A DNA stretch of 64,000 bases from Pedobacter terrae. Lineage in GTDB: Bacteria; Bacteroidota; Bacteroidia; Sphingobacteriales; Sphingobacteriaceae. Location of the stretch: the NCBI RefSeq assembly GCF_900100705.1, contig NZ_FNCH01000010.1, positions 1 to 64,000 of the forward strand, in the 5' to 3' direction. Position numbers and translations under genes: made by a program. Below, one piece after another: positions 18,787 to 28,635 of the stretch. Within the stretch, counting starts at the first letter, position 1, and each line of letters opens with the position of its first letter. The notes beneath the pieces were generated by a model. It was not told the DNA's origin. It did no database searches and was given only the letters and a program-made list of their open reading frames with translations.

Positions 18787-21700
18787 TTAGAATTTGATGT
18801 TTAAGTTAAATCCGTATGTACGTGTTGTGGGTAGCGATGCCTGCTCGTAGCCGGTTAGGTTATCGCCGCTTGAGGCTATTGCTTCGGGATCAATATTTGG
18901 CGTATATTTCTTGATGATTAATACATTACGACATACGGCAGATAGTACTAAGCTTTTCACATATTTTTTATTGATAAATTTAGACAAGTCGTATCCCAAC
19001 GAAAGGTTTCTTAACTTCACAAAGCTCGAGCTGTAAATAAAGGGATCCAGGATATTTGTTGAACGATAATTTGCGTAAAAATCTTCTGCGTTTACAGCGG
19101 TGGTGTTTGGTAATCCGTCAGTAGCATTTACGCCAGGAAAAATAACGCCACCTTCACGTCCAGGTAATGATTCTTTTGATAAACCTTCTCTTAACAAGTT
19201 TAAACTTGTGCTCGAGAGCACTTTACCACCTGCTTTATAATCAATATGGGCAATAAAGGTAAAGCCTTTGTAATTCAATGTATTCAACCACCCTCCTGTT
19301 GCTGTAGGAAGGCCACTACCAAAATTAACTGGTTTATCACTTGCTACGGGTTTGCCTCCCGATAATACAATGTTTCCGGAAGCATCACGCTTGTAAGTTG
19401 AACCTACAATTTGGTTAAGGGGTAAGCCTACCATGTGAACAATAGACCCAAAAAACTCAGGACTTCCTACTACCAATTGCGATTGGTTGTTCGCTAATGA
19501 TAATACTTTTGAAGAGTTGAAAGCAGAGTTAAAAGCCGTTTTCCAGGTAAAGTTTTTGTTTTGGATAGGTATTAATTCCAGGTTAAATTCTAATCCTTTA
19601 TTGGCCAAACCACCTAAATTAACAAGCGTTGTGGCATATCCGGTTGCTGCAGACAGGCTTATCGGAACGGCTTGATTAGTCGTTTTTTTATCGTAAGCAG
19701 CTACGTCCAGGTTTACCCTGTTGTTGAACATGCGTAACTCGATACCAATTTCTTTTTCATTTACACCAAAAGGCTTAATTTGGGTATTTGGCGAAGCTGT
19801 TCCGTTTATACTGCCTAAGGGAAGCCCGTTGAATGAATTCTGAGCAAGCAAAAATGTTAATGCATTGTAGGCACCAACGCCCTGGGCGCTTCCCGTTTCT
19901 GCAATAGCAACTCTCAACTTTCCAAAATTTAACCATGTTGTTTTTGGAAGTAACTCTGAAAAAACGAAACTTCCGCTAATGGAAGGGTAAAAATAATGAT
20001 CTATATCTCTGGCGAGTACAGAATACCAGTCTGTACGGCCGGTAACATTCAGGTATAATAAATCTTTGTAGGAAAATTCTGCAGTACCATACAATGAATT
20101 TACGGTTTGTTTAGTGAGGTTATAACTCGAATTTGCCGTCACACCATTTCCAATTGTATATAGATCTCTGATGTAAAAGTTGGTTACTGCCTCGTTAAAT
20201 GTCGACGTAATTAAAGGAAAGTTATTACCACCTACCGTTGCATTAAATGAAAAATCTTTCCACTTATGCCCTCCACCCAGCAGGAAGTCAAAATTATTTT
20301 GGCGTGTGTTTGATGTACTTATCCCGTAACTACCGTTGTATAGCCCTGTTGGTGCTGCAGATACAGCCAGCGTACCCGTTGGCGTGTTAGATTCATAGGT
20401 TGTTTGCAAAAGATCCATATTGGCCCTGCCCTGCAAATACAACCAATCGAAAAACTGGTAACGCACCACAGCAGTACCCAACAAATGATCTTTGGTTTGT
20501 CTTTGAAATTGGTTGGCCAGGATCCAGTATGGGTTGGTAATGGTAGCAAACCTCGACGTAGGGGTTTCATTTCCATTGGCATCTATGGCGCCGGCCTTCA
20601 GTACATCGAAAGAGATGGAGTTGGCCAACCTGTAAATTGATGTTGGAATTGAATTGCCCTGTACACCTACAAGTGGCGGATTGTTATTAAACTGGTGATC
20701 GTAGTTCACATAAAACTGTGCAGATAATTTTTCAGTAAGTTTATAATTAATACCCACGTTAAAAATCTTCTTGTGAAAATCGTTGTTTGGCACGATACCC
20801 TGAGCATCCTGATTAGCAAGCGATACGCGGAAACTTCCTTTATCATTACCACCAGAAATGGCCACGGTATTACTCCATGATGGTGCAAGTCTAAAAAAAG
20901 TTTTTATCCGGTCTTTAACAGGCGCATACGGACGCTGAACGCCGTCGAACTGATAGGTTGGTACATTATCAAATGGCACACCAAAACTCCAGGCACCAGA
21001 ACTTTGCGCCGTGCCTTGTGATGAAGGACGAATGTTATTCTCCCCTTGCCCGTATTCGTATTGAAAATCTGTAAAATCCAGTGCCTGGTTTATGGTAAAG
21101 TTAGAATTAAACTCAATCCCTATTCCGGTATTTGTGGATCCCGATTTTGTGGTGATAATAATCGCGCCGTTAACCGCACGCGAACCATACAAGGCTGCAG
21201 CAGTAGATCCTTTGAGCACAGTCATCGATTCGATATCATCCTGATTGATCCCTTGTAAATTATCGCCCTGATCTACATTTTGTGTGTAACCATTACTGCT
21301 GCTTGCACCCTGCGACATGGGCAAACCATTGATTACAATGAGCGGCGAATTATCTGCAGTGAAAGACGATTGGCCACGCAAACGGATCTTGGTGCTTCCG
21401 CCTGGCCCGGCAGCGGGTGGCGATACGTCCAATCCGGCCACCTGGCCTTCAAGCGCATTGGCCAGGTTAGTGGTGCGGTTGGTTTGTAAGGCCTGTACAT
21501 CGGCTTTCTGAGCGGCATAACCTAAGCTTTTCGCTTCCCGCTTGATACCGAGGGCAGTTACAATCACCTCATTTAAAGCATTGGTAACCGCCACCATTGA
21601 AACATTAACAACGGTTTTTGCATTTACCGTTATTTCTACTGGCTTATAACCCACAGATGTGAACACCAATACGGCATTGTTATTGACCACATTTATAGTA

Positions 21701-21957
21701 TAACCGCCCGATGAATTGGTCACAACAGCATTCCGCGTTCCCTTTTCAGCAACGCTAACACCGGGTAAACCAACGCCATTTTCATCGGTAACTTTACCTG
21801 TAATTCCGATATAAGCAACGTTTAACGTTTTGTCTGTTACCGTTTTACTAAAAACCGCGGTGCTTAACCCACCAGCTGATGCCATTATGGGCTCGAAAAG
21901 CAGGAATAACGTTAACACGGTATAGACAAATACCAGTGGAAGTAATTTTTTTTTCAT
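18787..21957 (-). CDS. SusC/RagA-family TonB-linked outer-membrane channel
   Basis: 1056 residues. After a signal peptide (about 1-27), a CarboxypepD_reg-like domain (ITGKVTDENGVGLPGVSV, about 53-130) precedes the plug, which begins NEVIVTALGIKREAKSLGYA. The plug includes LRGQSSFTADNSPLIVINGLP and the SusC-specific DDIESMTVLKGSTAAALYGSRA. The barrel follows and ends in aromatic FNLNIKF. It is the first gene of a two-gene operon with the SusD-like lipoprotein and faces a divergent AraC-type regulator across 559 bp. The ligand cannot be told. Confidence 0.93.
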   Translation of the reverse strand: MKKKLLPLVFVYTVLTLFLLFEPIMASAGGLSTAVFSKTVTDKTLNVAYIGITGKVTDENGVGLPGVSVAEKGTRNAVVTNSSGGYTINVVNNNAVLVFTSVGYKPVEITVNAKTVVNVSMVAVTNALNEVIVTALGIKREAKSLGYAAQKADVQALQTNRTTNLANALEGQVAGLDVSPPAAGPGGSTKIRLRGQSSFTADNSPLIVINGLPMSQGASSSNGYTQNVDQGDNLQGINQDDIESMTVLKGSTAAALYGSRAVNGAIIITTKSGSTNTGIGIEFNSNFTINQALDFTDFQYEYGQGENNIRPSSQGTAQSSGAWSFGVPFDNVPTYQFDGVQRPYAPVKDRIKTFFRLAPSWSNTVAISGGNDKGSFRVSLANQDAQGIVPNNDFHKKIFNVGINYKLTEKLSAQFYVNYDHQFNNNPPLVGVQGNSIPTSIYRLANSISFDVLKAGAIDANGNETPTSRFATITNPYWILANQFQRQTKDHLLGTAVVRYQFFDWLYLQGRANMDLLQTTYESNTPTGTLAVSAAPTGLYNGSYGISTSNTRQNNFDFLLGGGHKWKDFSFNATVGGNNFPLITSTFNEAVTNFYIRDLYTIGNGVTANSSYNLTKQTVNSLYGTAEFSYKDLLYLNVTGRTDWYSVLARDIDHYFYPSISGSFVFSELLPKTTWLNFGKLRVAIAETGSAQGVGAYNALTFLLAQNSFNGLPLGSINGTASPNTQIKPFGVNEKEIGIELRMFNNRVNLDVAAYDKKTTNQAVPISLSAATGYATTLVNLGGLANKGLEFNLELIPIQNKNFTWKTAFNSAFNSSKVLSLANNQSQLVVGSPEFFGSIVHMVGLPLNQIVGSTYKRDASGNIVLSGGKPVASDKPVNFGSGLPTATGGWLNTLNYKGFTFIAHIDYKAGGKVLSSTSLNLLREGLSKESLPGREGGVIFPGVNATDGLPNTTAVNAEDFYANYRSTNILDPFIYSSSFVKLRNLSLGYDLSKFINKKYVKSLVLSAVCRNVLIIKKYTPNIDPEAIASSGDNLTGYEQASLPTTRTYGFNLNIKF

Positions 21958-22516
21958 AATTTATAGTTTGGTTAGAATTGGTTTTTTAATAAGCAGCTTA
22001 TCTATCGCCGAAAACATTATATCATCAGTGCAGAACACAAGCAGTATGAGCAAGGGGCCGAGGTTGGGACTTTAAGTAAATCTATCTCATATAAAATATT
22101 GGTTAGTTAATAATCGCTGTTTAGATAATTTGAGGCTAATATGATTAGGAAAATATCTTGTTTGAAGAAATAGTAGTAAGCGTATAAGCATTACATTCTT
22201 TTATATTTGGTTGTGAAACAGTTCTGTTACTGAAGCAAATAAAGAGAACTTTAATGAAAAGCAATTTCAGTATTACCGCAAAAAATTGTAACATATTAAC
22301 ATAGATACTTCTTTTCGGTATTGGTTGCCGCCTGATAAAACATCATAAATCTATCTGTTTATCAATTGCTTACGAGATTATTTTGATATAAAACCAATCT
22401 GATGCCCAAATAATAGGACCTGGCGTTGTTAATATAACCAACTAATAATAGCTTTTAGATGTGCTTTATATTGCACATAATTTTTAATTTCATGTTATAG
22501 ATAACCAATTATAAAC
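21958..22516. other. Regulatory gap between susC-like and araC-like genes
   Basis: 559 bases without a gene, A/T-rich, between divergent genes, so both promoters should lie here. TATATTTG at 22202-22209 matches the -7 consensus on the plus strand but is about 300 bases before the AraC-type gene and has no good -33 partner. Confidence 0.45.
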
Positions 22517-23407
22517 ATGAAGGCTACATTAAAAAAGACTACTCCAAACCCGGAGCATTCTTTTAATATCCATAAAGATATCGGACATGCGATATTAAGC
22601 GCCTGGCATTATCATCCCGAGTGCGAACTGTTAGTGGTTAAAAGAACCTACGGCACCTGCCTCATCGGCGATTACGTTGGTCCTTTTAAAAATGGTGATG
22701 TATTTTTATTTGGATCAAACCTGCCGCATACTTTCCGGTGCGAACAGGAATATCTGGAAAAGGATACCGATAAAATTGGAGAAACCATCGTGGTTCTTTT
22801 TCAAAACAATATCTGGGGCGATACATTTTTGAGTCTTCCTGAAATTAGTCCGATTGTTAAACTGCTAAACACCAGCAAACTGGGTTTGCGTTTAAGCGGC
22901 GTAACCAAACGAAAAGTTGGCAAAATAGCAGAGGAAATGCTTAACGAATCGCCTGCCCGTAAATTGATCAGTTTATTGTCTGCTTTAGAAATCATAGCGG
23001 CTACGAAAGAATATGAAATCATATCATCCAATGGTTTTAACCTGGAAGTAAACAGCATCGACCAAAGCCGCATTAATACCATTTTTGAATATACTTTTAA
23101 TAATTACCACCAAAAGGTAGCATTAGAAGATGTAGCGGCACTAATTAACATGGGAAAACACTCTTTTTGCCGATACTTTAAATCCAAAACCAAAAAAACA
23201 TATATCCAGTTTTTAATGGAAGTAAGAATTGGAAATGCCTGCAGATTATTGGTGGAAGAAGAATTTAACATGACTGAGGTGGGTTATGCCTGTGGTTACA
23301 ACAATATCTCTCACTTTTACCATCAGTTTAAAGCACTTACCAAAAAAAATCCAATGGATTACCGGTCAAATTATATTAAAACGGAAGAGAAGAAATTTGC
23401 TGAGTAG
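22517..23407 (+). CDS. AraC-family transcriptional regulator with N-terminal cupin
   Basis: 296 residues. Residues about 15-110 form a cupin-like sensing domain (AWHYHPECELLVV, GDVFLFGSNLPHTFR). Residues about 190-290 are the double helix-turn-helix with VALEDVAALINMGKHSFCRYF and the second-motif signature MTEVGYACGYNNISHFYHQFK. This domain order is common for sugar-sensing regulators. It is divergent from the SusC-like gene and about 1.1 kb before the aldonate operon on its own strand; either could be its target. Confidence 0.9.
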   Translation: MKATLKKTTPNPEHSFNIHKDIGHAILSAWHYHPECELLVVKRTYGTCLIGDYVGPFKNGDVFLFGSNLPHTFRCEQEYLEKDTDKIGETIVVLFQNNIWGDTFLSLPEISPIVKLLNTSKLGLRLSGVTKRKVGKIAEEMLNESPARKLISLLSALEIIAATKEYEIISSNGFNLEVNSIDQSRINTIFEYTFNNYHQKVALEDVAALINMGKHSFCRYFKSKTKKTYIQFLMEVRIGNACRLLVEEEFNMTEVGYACGYNNISHFYHQFKALTKKNPMDYRSNYIKTEEKKFAE

Positions 23408-23518
23408 CCTCAGTTAGATTTTAATATTCATTTAAGCGATTTAATATTGCCGTCTGCGCTCATTGTGTTACACATCTAAATTAATTAGTATTTGTTTTAG
23501 CAAACATACCTGGGCAAT

Positions 23519-23553
23519 CGTCATGCTGAATTTATTTCAGCATCTTTCCTGCA
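23519..23553. repeat. REP-like intergenic hairpin
   Basis: CGTCATGCTGAATTTATTTCAGCATC followed by TTTCCTGC, the same hairpin plus tail seen at 8552-8618, but only the first half of that element. Confidence 0.6.
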
Positions 23554-24041
23554 ATAACAAACTTTGATCTTGAAACTATAGTTTGGAGATAAATGTTTAT
23601 TTTTTTCCGCTCTATGCCGCGGCGGCATGGTAGTTTTTCGCAGAGGCAGTTGTTTTTCATTTGTGCTCAAGAATGCTACGCATTTTGGAGCGCCAAAGTA
23701 CCCAAAGCGCTCTATCATCCGATAGCTATCGGATCCATCAATGGGCCATTTACACCATCCTATACACATCAAAAAAACAGCGGCACTCGTTTTGTGTTCA
23801 ATACTTCTTTAAAACTTTAGATGATCATTGATGAACACAAAACCACTGCGTTTTAGGTTTGGCAATGCCATTTGCCTCATTCTGCACCTGTTTTTTTGAT
23901 TTTTCCGGCCCTTGGGATTGACGGTGTTCTTCGGTTAAAACAATGTGTTATTTGAGGAAGCTGGCAAAACGCCTAAAAACTTAACCTCGAAAGATGTGCC
24001 AACAAGATAAGCCTAAGCGGGAAAGACGACAGCTTAAGCTC

Positions 24042-24063
24042 ACGCTCGTTTCCAAACGAGCGT
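24042..24063. repeat. Palindrome ACGCTCGTTT...AAACGAGCGT
   Basis: A 22-base near-perfect palindrome with arms ACGCTCGTTT and AAACGAGCGT. A related hairpin, CACTCGTTAAAAACGAGCGC, follows at 24115-24134, about 70 bases away, suggesting a paired element. Confidence 0.6.
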
Positions 24064-24154
24064 TGAATAATAATGTGTTTTAAACACAAAATGATAAAAT
24101 CGTTAACTACTTCCGCACTCGTTAAAAACGAGCGCATGCCTAAACATTATGTTT

Positions 24155-24209
24155 GCCACGGAAGCACGGAAAATTTTAATTTCCTCCGTGACTTATGTGT
24201 TTCCGTGGC
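24155..24209. repeat. Imperfect 55-base inverted repeat
   Basis: Starts GCCACGGAAGCACGGAAA and ends with the imperfect complement TTTCC...GTG...TTTCCGTGGC. This is intergenic and probably belongs with the preceding palindromes. Confidence 0.55.
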
Positions 24210-24498
24210 TAATTAATTTTTTCACCAATTTTAAAAGCAATTTAACTGTTAACGTAACTGCAAATCGTTTAGTTTAAGGCGAATTAACGGCCAAAAATTA
24301 GTTTTAATTATGGCTAATCTCTAACCAATTAAACCATACAAACCCCTAATTTCACTATCGCCGCATTTTATTGTATTATATTAACATTATGCCGTAAATA
24401 TGCTTTAAAAGCACTTATTTGCTTTAGCGTTTACCGCCTGGATACGTAAATCAAGTTTAATCTAATTTTCTATCCAAAAACTTAACCAAATCATTATT

Positions 24499-25335
24499 AT
24501 GAGAATCTATAATACCTTAAGCGGGATTATTATCAACCACAATAATCAATATTTTTTAAGCGAAGAAAAAAACTGGGATACATTTGTTAACAGGAGTAAC
24601 CTATTTAATGTAGTGAATAACGAGTTGCAAAATCTCCAACCTAACGAAGATTTACAAGCGCTTACCCATTCTGCTATTTTAACCCCCATCGGTAGCCAGG
24701 AAGTATGGGCATCGGGTGTAACTTATTTCCGGAGCCGGGAAGCCAGGATAGAAGAATCGAAAGATGCGAAAGGTGGCGATTTTTATGCCCGGGTATATGA
24801 TGCAGACCGGCCCGAACTTTTTTTTAAATCACCAGCTTACCGCACAGTCGGCCCCGGAGAAAAGATCCGCATCAGGGCGGATTCTAAATGGAATGTACCT
24901 GAACCCGAACTGACCTTGTTTATTTGCTCAGCAGGCAGTATAGAAGGATATACGATAGGTAATGATGTATCATCAAGAGCTATTGAGGGCGAAAACCCGC
25001 TTTACCTACCACAGGCAAAATCATACAATGGCGCTACCGCTTTAGGTCCTTGCCTCTTGGTGGCAGAAAAACCGATAGATCCGGACGCCCATATCGGTAT
25101 CGAAATATCCAGAGATGATACTGTTATCTTTAAAGAGGAAATATCCATTAATCAGATGAAACGCAAGCACACCGAATTGGTAGATTACCTGTTTCGTGAA
25201 CTGGATTTCCCGCATGGAACTTATTTAATGACCGGTACCGGAATCATCCCTGCAGATGATTTTACGCTACAAAGCGGAGATACGGTAAAAATCACCATTT
25301 CGGAGATTGGCTCCCTGATCAATGTAGTTGCCTGA
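24499..25335 (+). CDS. FAH-family 2-keto-3-deoxy-pentonate dehydratase (KdaD-like)
   Basis: 278 residues of the fumarylacetoacetate hydrolase fold. The motif ASGVTYFRSREAR near residues 74-86 and the metal site KWNVPEPELTLF are like archaeal 2-keto-3-deoxy-D-arabinonate dehydratase (KdaD), which removes water to give 2,5-dioxopentanoate. The neighbouring IlvD/Edd dehydratase and GntP permease make an oxidative pentose (Weimberg-type) route the natural reading. The enzyme that would make 2-oxoglutarate is not in the window. A different FAH activity is possible. Confidence 0.78.
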   Translation: MRIYNTLSGIIINHNNQYFLSEEKNWDTFVNRSNLFNVVNNELQNLQPNEDLQALTHSAILTPIGSQEVWASGVTYFRSREARIEESKDAKGGDFYARVYDADRPELFFKSPAYRTVGPGEKIRIRADSKWNVPEPELTLFICSAGSIEGYTIGNDVSSRAIEGENPLYLPQAKSYNGATALGPCLLVAEKPIDPDAHIGIEISRDDTVIFKEEISINQMKRKHTELVDYLFRELDFPHGTYLMTGTGIIPADDFTLQSGDTVKITISEIGSLINVVA

Positions 25336-25462
25336 TAATATGGACAAACAAATGTTAGGCTCCTCACCCCTCCCAGCGCGAGCGAGACCATTGGATTAAT
25401 CCGTCCGCTAGCCAAAAAACTAAATAAAGAATTAAAAATAATACCACTAGTATATTCTGGAT

Positions 25463-27178
25463 ATGACACCATATAGAAGTTCAACCTGGTTTGGAAAAAA
25501 AGATAAAATGGGCCTCATCTACCGCAGCTGGATGAAAAACCAGGGCATGCCCGAAGATATGTTCGACGGCAGGCCGGTTATAGGCATCTGTAACACCTGG
25601 TCTGAACTGACGCCCTGTAATGCCCACCTGCGCGATATTGCCGAAAGTGTTCGTCGCGGGGTATTGGAGGCTGGTGGCTTTCCGTTGGAATTCCCCATCA
25701 TGTCGTTAGGTGAAACGCTCTTAAAACCCACCGCGATGTTGTTCCGCAACCTGGCCAGTATGGATGCTGAGGAATCAATAAGAGGCAACCCTATTGATGG
25801 TGTAGTATTGCTTACGGGCTGCGATAAAACCACCCCTTCTACCCTAATGGGCGCAGCCAGTGTAGATCTGCCAACCATTGTAGTGCCTGGCGGCCCCATG
25901 TTAAACGGAAAATACCATGGCCAGGACATTGGCTCCGGAACCAGTGTATGGAAACTGACAGAAGACTTAAAAAGAGGCGAAATTACTTATGATGAATATG
26001 CAGAAGTAGAAAGTTGCATGTCGCGTAGTCCGGGCCATTGCATGACGATGGGGACGGCCTCGACTATGGCCTGCATGGTAGAAGCGCTGGGCATGAGCCT
26101 TACCGGTGGTGCATCAATCCCTGCAGTTGATTCCCGGCGCAAGCGGCTTGCCCAGCTATCGGGAAGGAGAATAGTTGAAATGGTTAAAGAGGATTTGAAA
26201 ATGTCTAAAATACTCACCCGCGATGCTTTTGAAAATGCCATTAAGGTAAATGCAGCCGTGGGCGGTTCCTCCAACTTTATTATCCACCTCACCGCTATTG
26301 CCGGGCGTATGGGGGTAGCACTCAATTTAGACGATTTTGATGATATTGGCAGCAAAATGCCGCTTCTCGTGAATCTGATGCCATCAGGAAAATTTTTGAT
26401 GGAGGATTTTTACTATGCCGGGGGTATACCTGCTGTTTTAAAACAAATGCAATCGGTGTTAAAAATGGATACCCTAACCGTAAGTGGTAAAACGCACGCA
26501 GAAAATATTGGTAATGGAGGCATCAACTACAATAAAGAAGTGATTTATGAATTTGAGCAGCCTATTATTCCCGAAGCCGGAATCACCGTATTGAAAGGTA
26601 ACCTTGCCATCAACGGAGCCGTAATCAAGCCATCTGCAGCAACGCCAGCATTAATGCAACACCGGGGCCGGGCCGTCGTGTTTAAAGATATTGAAGATTA
26701 CCATGCAAGAGTAGACGACCCTGATCTGGATATCGACGAAACCTGTGTAATGGTTTTGCAAACCGTTGGTCCGGTTGGCTATCCTGGTATGCCCGAGGTA
26801 GGCAACATGACCCTACCCAAAAAGCTGCTCGACAAGGGCATCACCGATATGGTCAGGATCTCAGACGGTAGGATGAGTGGTACCGCTTATGGCACAGTTG
26901 TACTGCACGTATCGCCAGAGTCGGCCATTGGTGGCAATTTAGCCTTGGTAGAAAATGGTGATATCATAGAACTGGATGTAGCCAACAAACGGATCCACCT
27001 GGAAGTAAGTGATGACGAATTGGCCATCAGGCGGAGCAATTGGGTACAGCCTCCTCTCCTTGCCACACGTGGCTATGCAAACTTATACATCAAGCATGTG
27101 CAGCAGGCAGATAAAGGTGCTGATTTAGACTTTTTAGTAGGCGGATCAGGTTCTACCGTAACCAGAGATTCCCATTAA
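25463..27178 (+). CDS. IlvD/Edd-family aldonate dehydratase (L-arabinonate/D-xylonate type)
   Basis: 571 residues. Cysteines at 52 (TPCNAH), 120 (TGCDKTTPS) and 193 (GHCMTMG) have the same spacing (68 and 73) as the [2Fe-2S] ligands of L-arabinonate dehydratase, so a 2Fe-2S sugar-acid dehydratase is favoured over a 4Fe-4S enzyme. The N-terminus RSSTWFGKKDKMGLIYRSWM is typical of the pentonate/sugar-acid branch, and DGRMSGTAYGTVVLH carries the catalytic serine region. It would convert an aldonate to its 2-keto-3-deoxy acid, the substrate of the KdaD-like neighbour. It ends 7 bp before the permease. Confidence 0.88.
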   Translation: MTPYRSSTWFGKKDKMGLIYRSWMKNQGMPEDMFDGRPVIGICNTWSELTPCNAHLRDIAESVRRGVLEAGGFPLEFPIMSLGETLLKPTAMLFRNLASMDAEESIRGNPIDGVVLLTGCDKTTPSTLMGAASVDLPTIVVPGGPMLNGKYHGQDIGSGTSVWKLTEDLKRGEITYDEYAEVESCMSRSPGHCMTMGTASTMACMVEALGMSLTGGASIPAVDSRRKRLAQLSGRRIVEMVKEDLKMSKILTRDAFENAIKVNAAVGGSSNFIIHLTAIAGRMGVALNLDDFDDIGSKMPLLVNLMPSGKFLMEDFYYAGGIPAVLKQMQSVLKMDTLTVSGKTHAENIGNGGINYNKEVIYEFEQPIIPEAGITVLKGNLAINGAVIKPSAATPALMQHRGRAVVFKDIEDYHARVDDPDLDIDETCVMVLQTVGPVGYPGMPEVGNMTLPKKLLDKGITDMVRISDGRMSGTAYGTVVLHVSPESAIGGNLALVENGDIIELDVANKRIHLEVSDDELAIRRSNWVQPPLLATRGYANLYIKHVQQADKGADLDFLVGGSGSTVTRDSH

Positions 27179-27185
27179 CAGCAAC

Positions 27186-28499
27186 ATGGACGTACTAATT
27201 CTTTTGGGCTGTATCGTGATGCTGGTACTATTAATTGCCTGGGCAAAGGTGAATACTTTCCTGGCATTTTTAATCGTATCGGTAACGGCCGCTTTATTGT
27301 TAGGTATGCCCGCCACGCATATTCCGCAAACAGTTAATAAAGGATTGGGAGACACCTTAGGATCGCTGGCCATCATCATTGTTTTGGGCGCTATGCTCGG
27401 CAAACTCGTTGCTTTTAGTGGTGCCGCGCAAAAAATAGCCTCGGTATTAAAAAACACATTCGGTTATAGATACATCACCTGGGCCATGTCGTTAACCGGT
27501 TTTATAGTAGGCATCCCCTTATTTTACAATGTTGGCTTTGTATTGCTCATACCCATTATTTTTTCGGTAGCCTATAACTACAGGTTACCACTCGTATATG
27601 TAGGTTTGCCTATGCTGGCTTCGCTATCTGTGATGCATGGTTTTTTACCACCACATCCATCGCCCATGGCTTTGGTAACCCAGTTTCATGCAGATCTGGT
27701 GAAGACCTTTATTTATGGTTTAATCGTGGCTGTACCGGCTATCGTTATTGCAGGACCTATTTTCGCAAAAGCATTGATCAAAATGCAATCTAAGCCAACG
27801 GTTACGCTACAGGCCAATGACTTGCCCGATCATGAATTGCCTGGGATTGCCAATAGTATAATCTCCGCGTTGTTACCGGTACTGATCATTTTAGGCACCA
27901 CCCTGATCAGCAGACTATGTAGCGGCCACGTGGCTATTGTAAATTTTGCCAGGTTTATTGGTGATCCAACCATGGCCATGATATTAACCATTTGTATTGC
28001 CACCTACACCCTCGGGACGAGGTTAGGTAAAAAGCTAACCGACATTATGGTTATTTATGTTGACGCAGCAAAAGATATCGCCATGATCCTCTTCATCATC
28101 GGTAGCGCAGGGATTTTGAAACAGGTTTTTGTAGAAACTGGTGTAAGCAACAGCCTTGCAGCCATTTTGCAAGGGTTAACGCTACCGCCTTTGTTACTGG
28201 CCTGGTTAATCACCGCGGTGTTGAGGCTTTGCCTGGGTTCGGCTACCGTAGCTGGCCTCACCGCTGCTGGTATCGTTTTTCCGCTTATTGGGCCTCATGG
28301 TGCCGACCCCAATTTAATGGTACTCGCCGTTGGATCAGGAAGCCTGTTTTGTTCTCACGTAAATGACTCTTCTTTTTGGCTCTTCAAAGAATATTTGGGA
28401 TTATCCATCAAACAAACATTTTTATCCTGGTCGCTGATGGAAACACTGGTTTCCGTTATCGGACTTATTGGGATATTGATTTTGGATCAGGTAAAGTGA
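27186..28499 (+). CDS. GntP-family gluconate/aldonate permease
   Basis: 437 residues, almost all hydrophobic, with about 12 to 14 helices. PLFYNVGFVLLIPIIFSVA and SVMHGFLPPHPSPMALV are characteristic of the GntP family, as is GSLFCSHVNDSSFWLFKEY near the C-terminus. It starts 7 bp after the dehydratase, so it is co-transcribed and likely imports the aldonate that enzyme uses. The ORF ends the operon; no terminator was recognised. Confidence 0.9.
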   Translation: MDVLILLGCIVMLVLLIAWAKVNTFLAFLIVSVTAALLLGMPATHIPQTVNKGLGDTLGSLAIIIVLGAMLGKLVAFSGAAQKIASVLKNTFGYRYITWAMSLTGFIVGIPLFYNVGFVLLIPIIFSVAYNYRLPLVYVGLPMLASLSVMHGFLPPHPSPMALVTQFHADLVKTFIYGLIVAVPAIVIAGPIFAKALIKMQSKPTVTLQANDLPDHELPGIANSIISALLPVLIILGTTLISRLCSGHVAIVNFARFIGDPTMAMILTICIATYTLGTRLGKKLTDIMVIYVDAAKDIAMILFIIGSAGILKQVFVETGVSNSLAAILQGLTLPPLLLAWLITAVLRLCLGSATVAGLTAAGIVFPLIGPHGADPNLMVLAVGSGSLFCSHVNDSSFWLFKEYLGLSIKQTFLSWSLMETLVSVIGLIGILILDQVK

Positions 28500-28635
28500 A
28501 ATTTGGGGATTGAGGGGTGTATACATTATGATTGAGTTATTTTGGATATGATTGTAATTTTATAGCTTAGGCCTTTATCAGGTTGTTTTTGTAACCAGCC
28601 GTTGAGGATTGCATGAATAACCATTTTTTGTCTGT

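Larger units (their letters stand above)
23408..24498. other. Long intergenic stretch with palindromic repeats
   Basis: About 1.1 kb with no convincing gene. It contains a REP-like hairpin (23519-23553), a G/C-rich segment around 23.62 kb (CGCTCTATGCCGCGGCGGCA), and palindromes at 24042-24063, 24115-24134 and 24155-24209. The one longer open frame here (23593-23820) is composed of repeat-like sequence and was not called. Confidence 0.6.

Noticed and set aside
23593..23820. Open frame of 75 codons in the gap before the aldonate operon
   Set aside because: It runs through repeat-like G/C-rich palindromic sequence and resembles no protein.
25519..26355. Minus-strand frames of 136 and 122 codons inside the dehydratase gene
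   Set aside because: Shadows of the IlvD/Edd gene.
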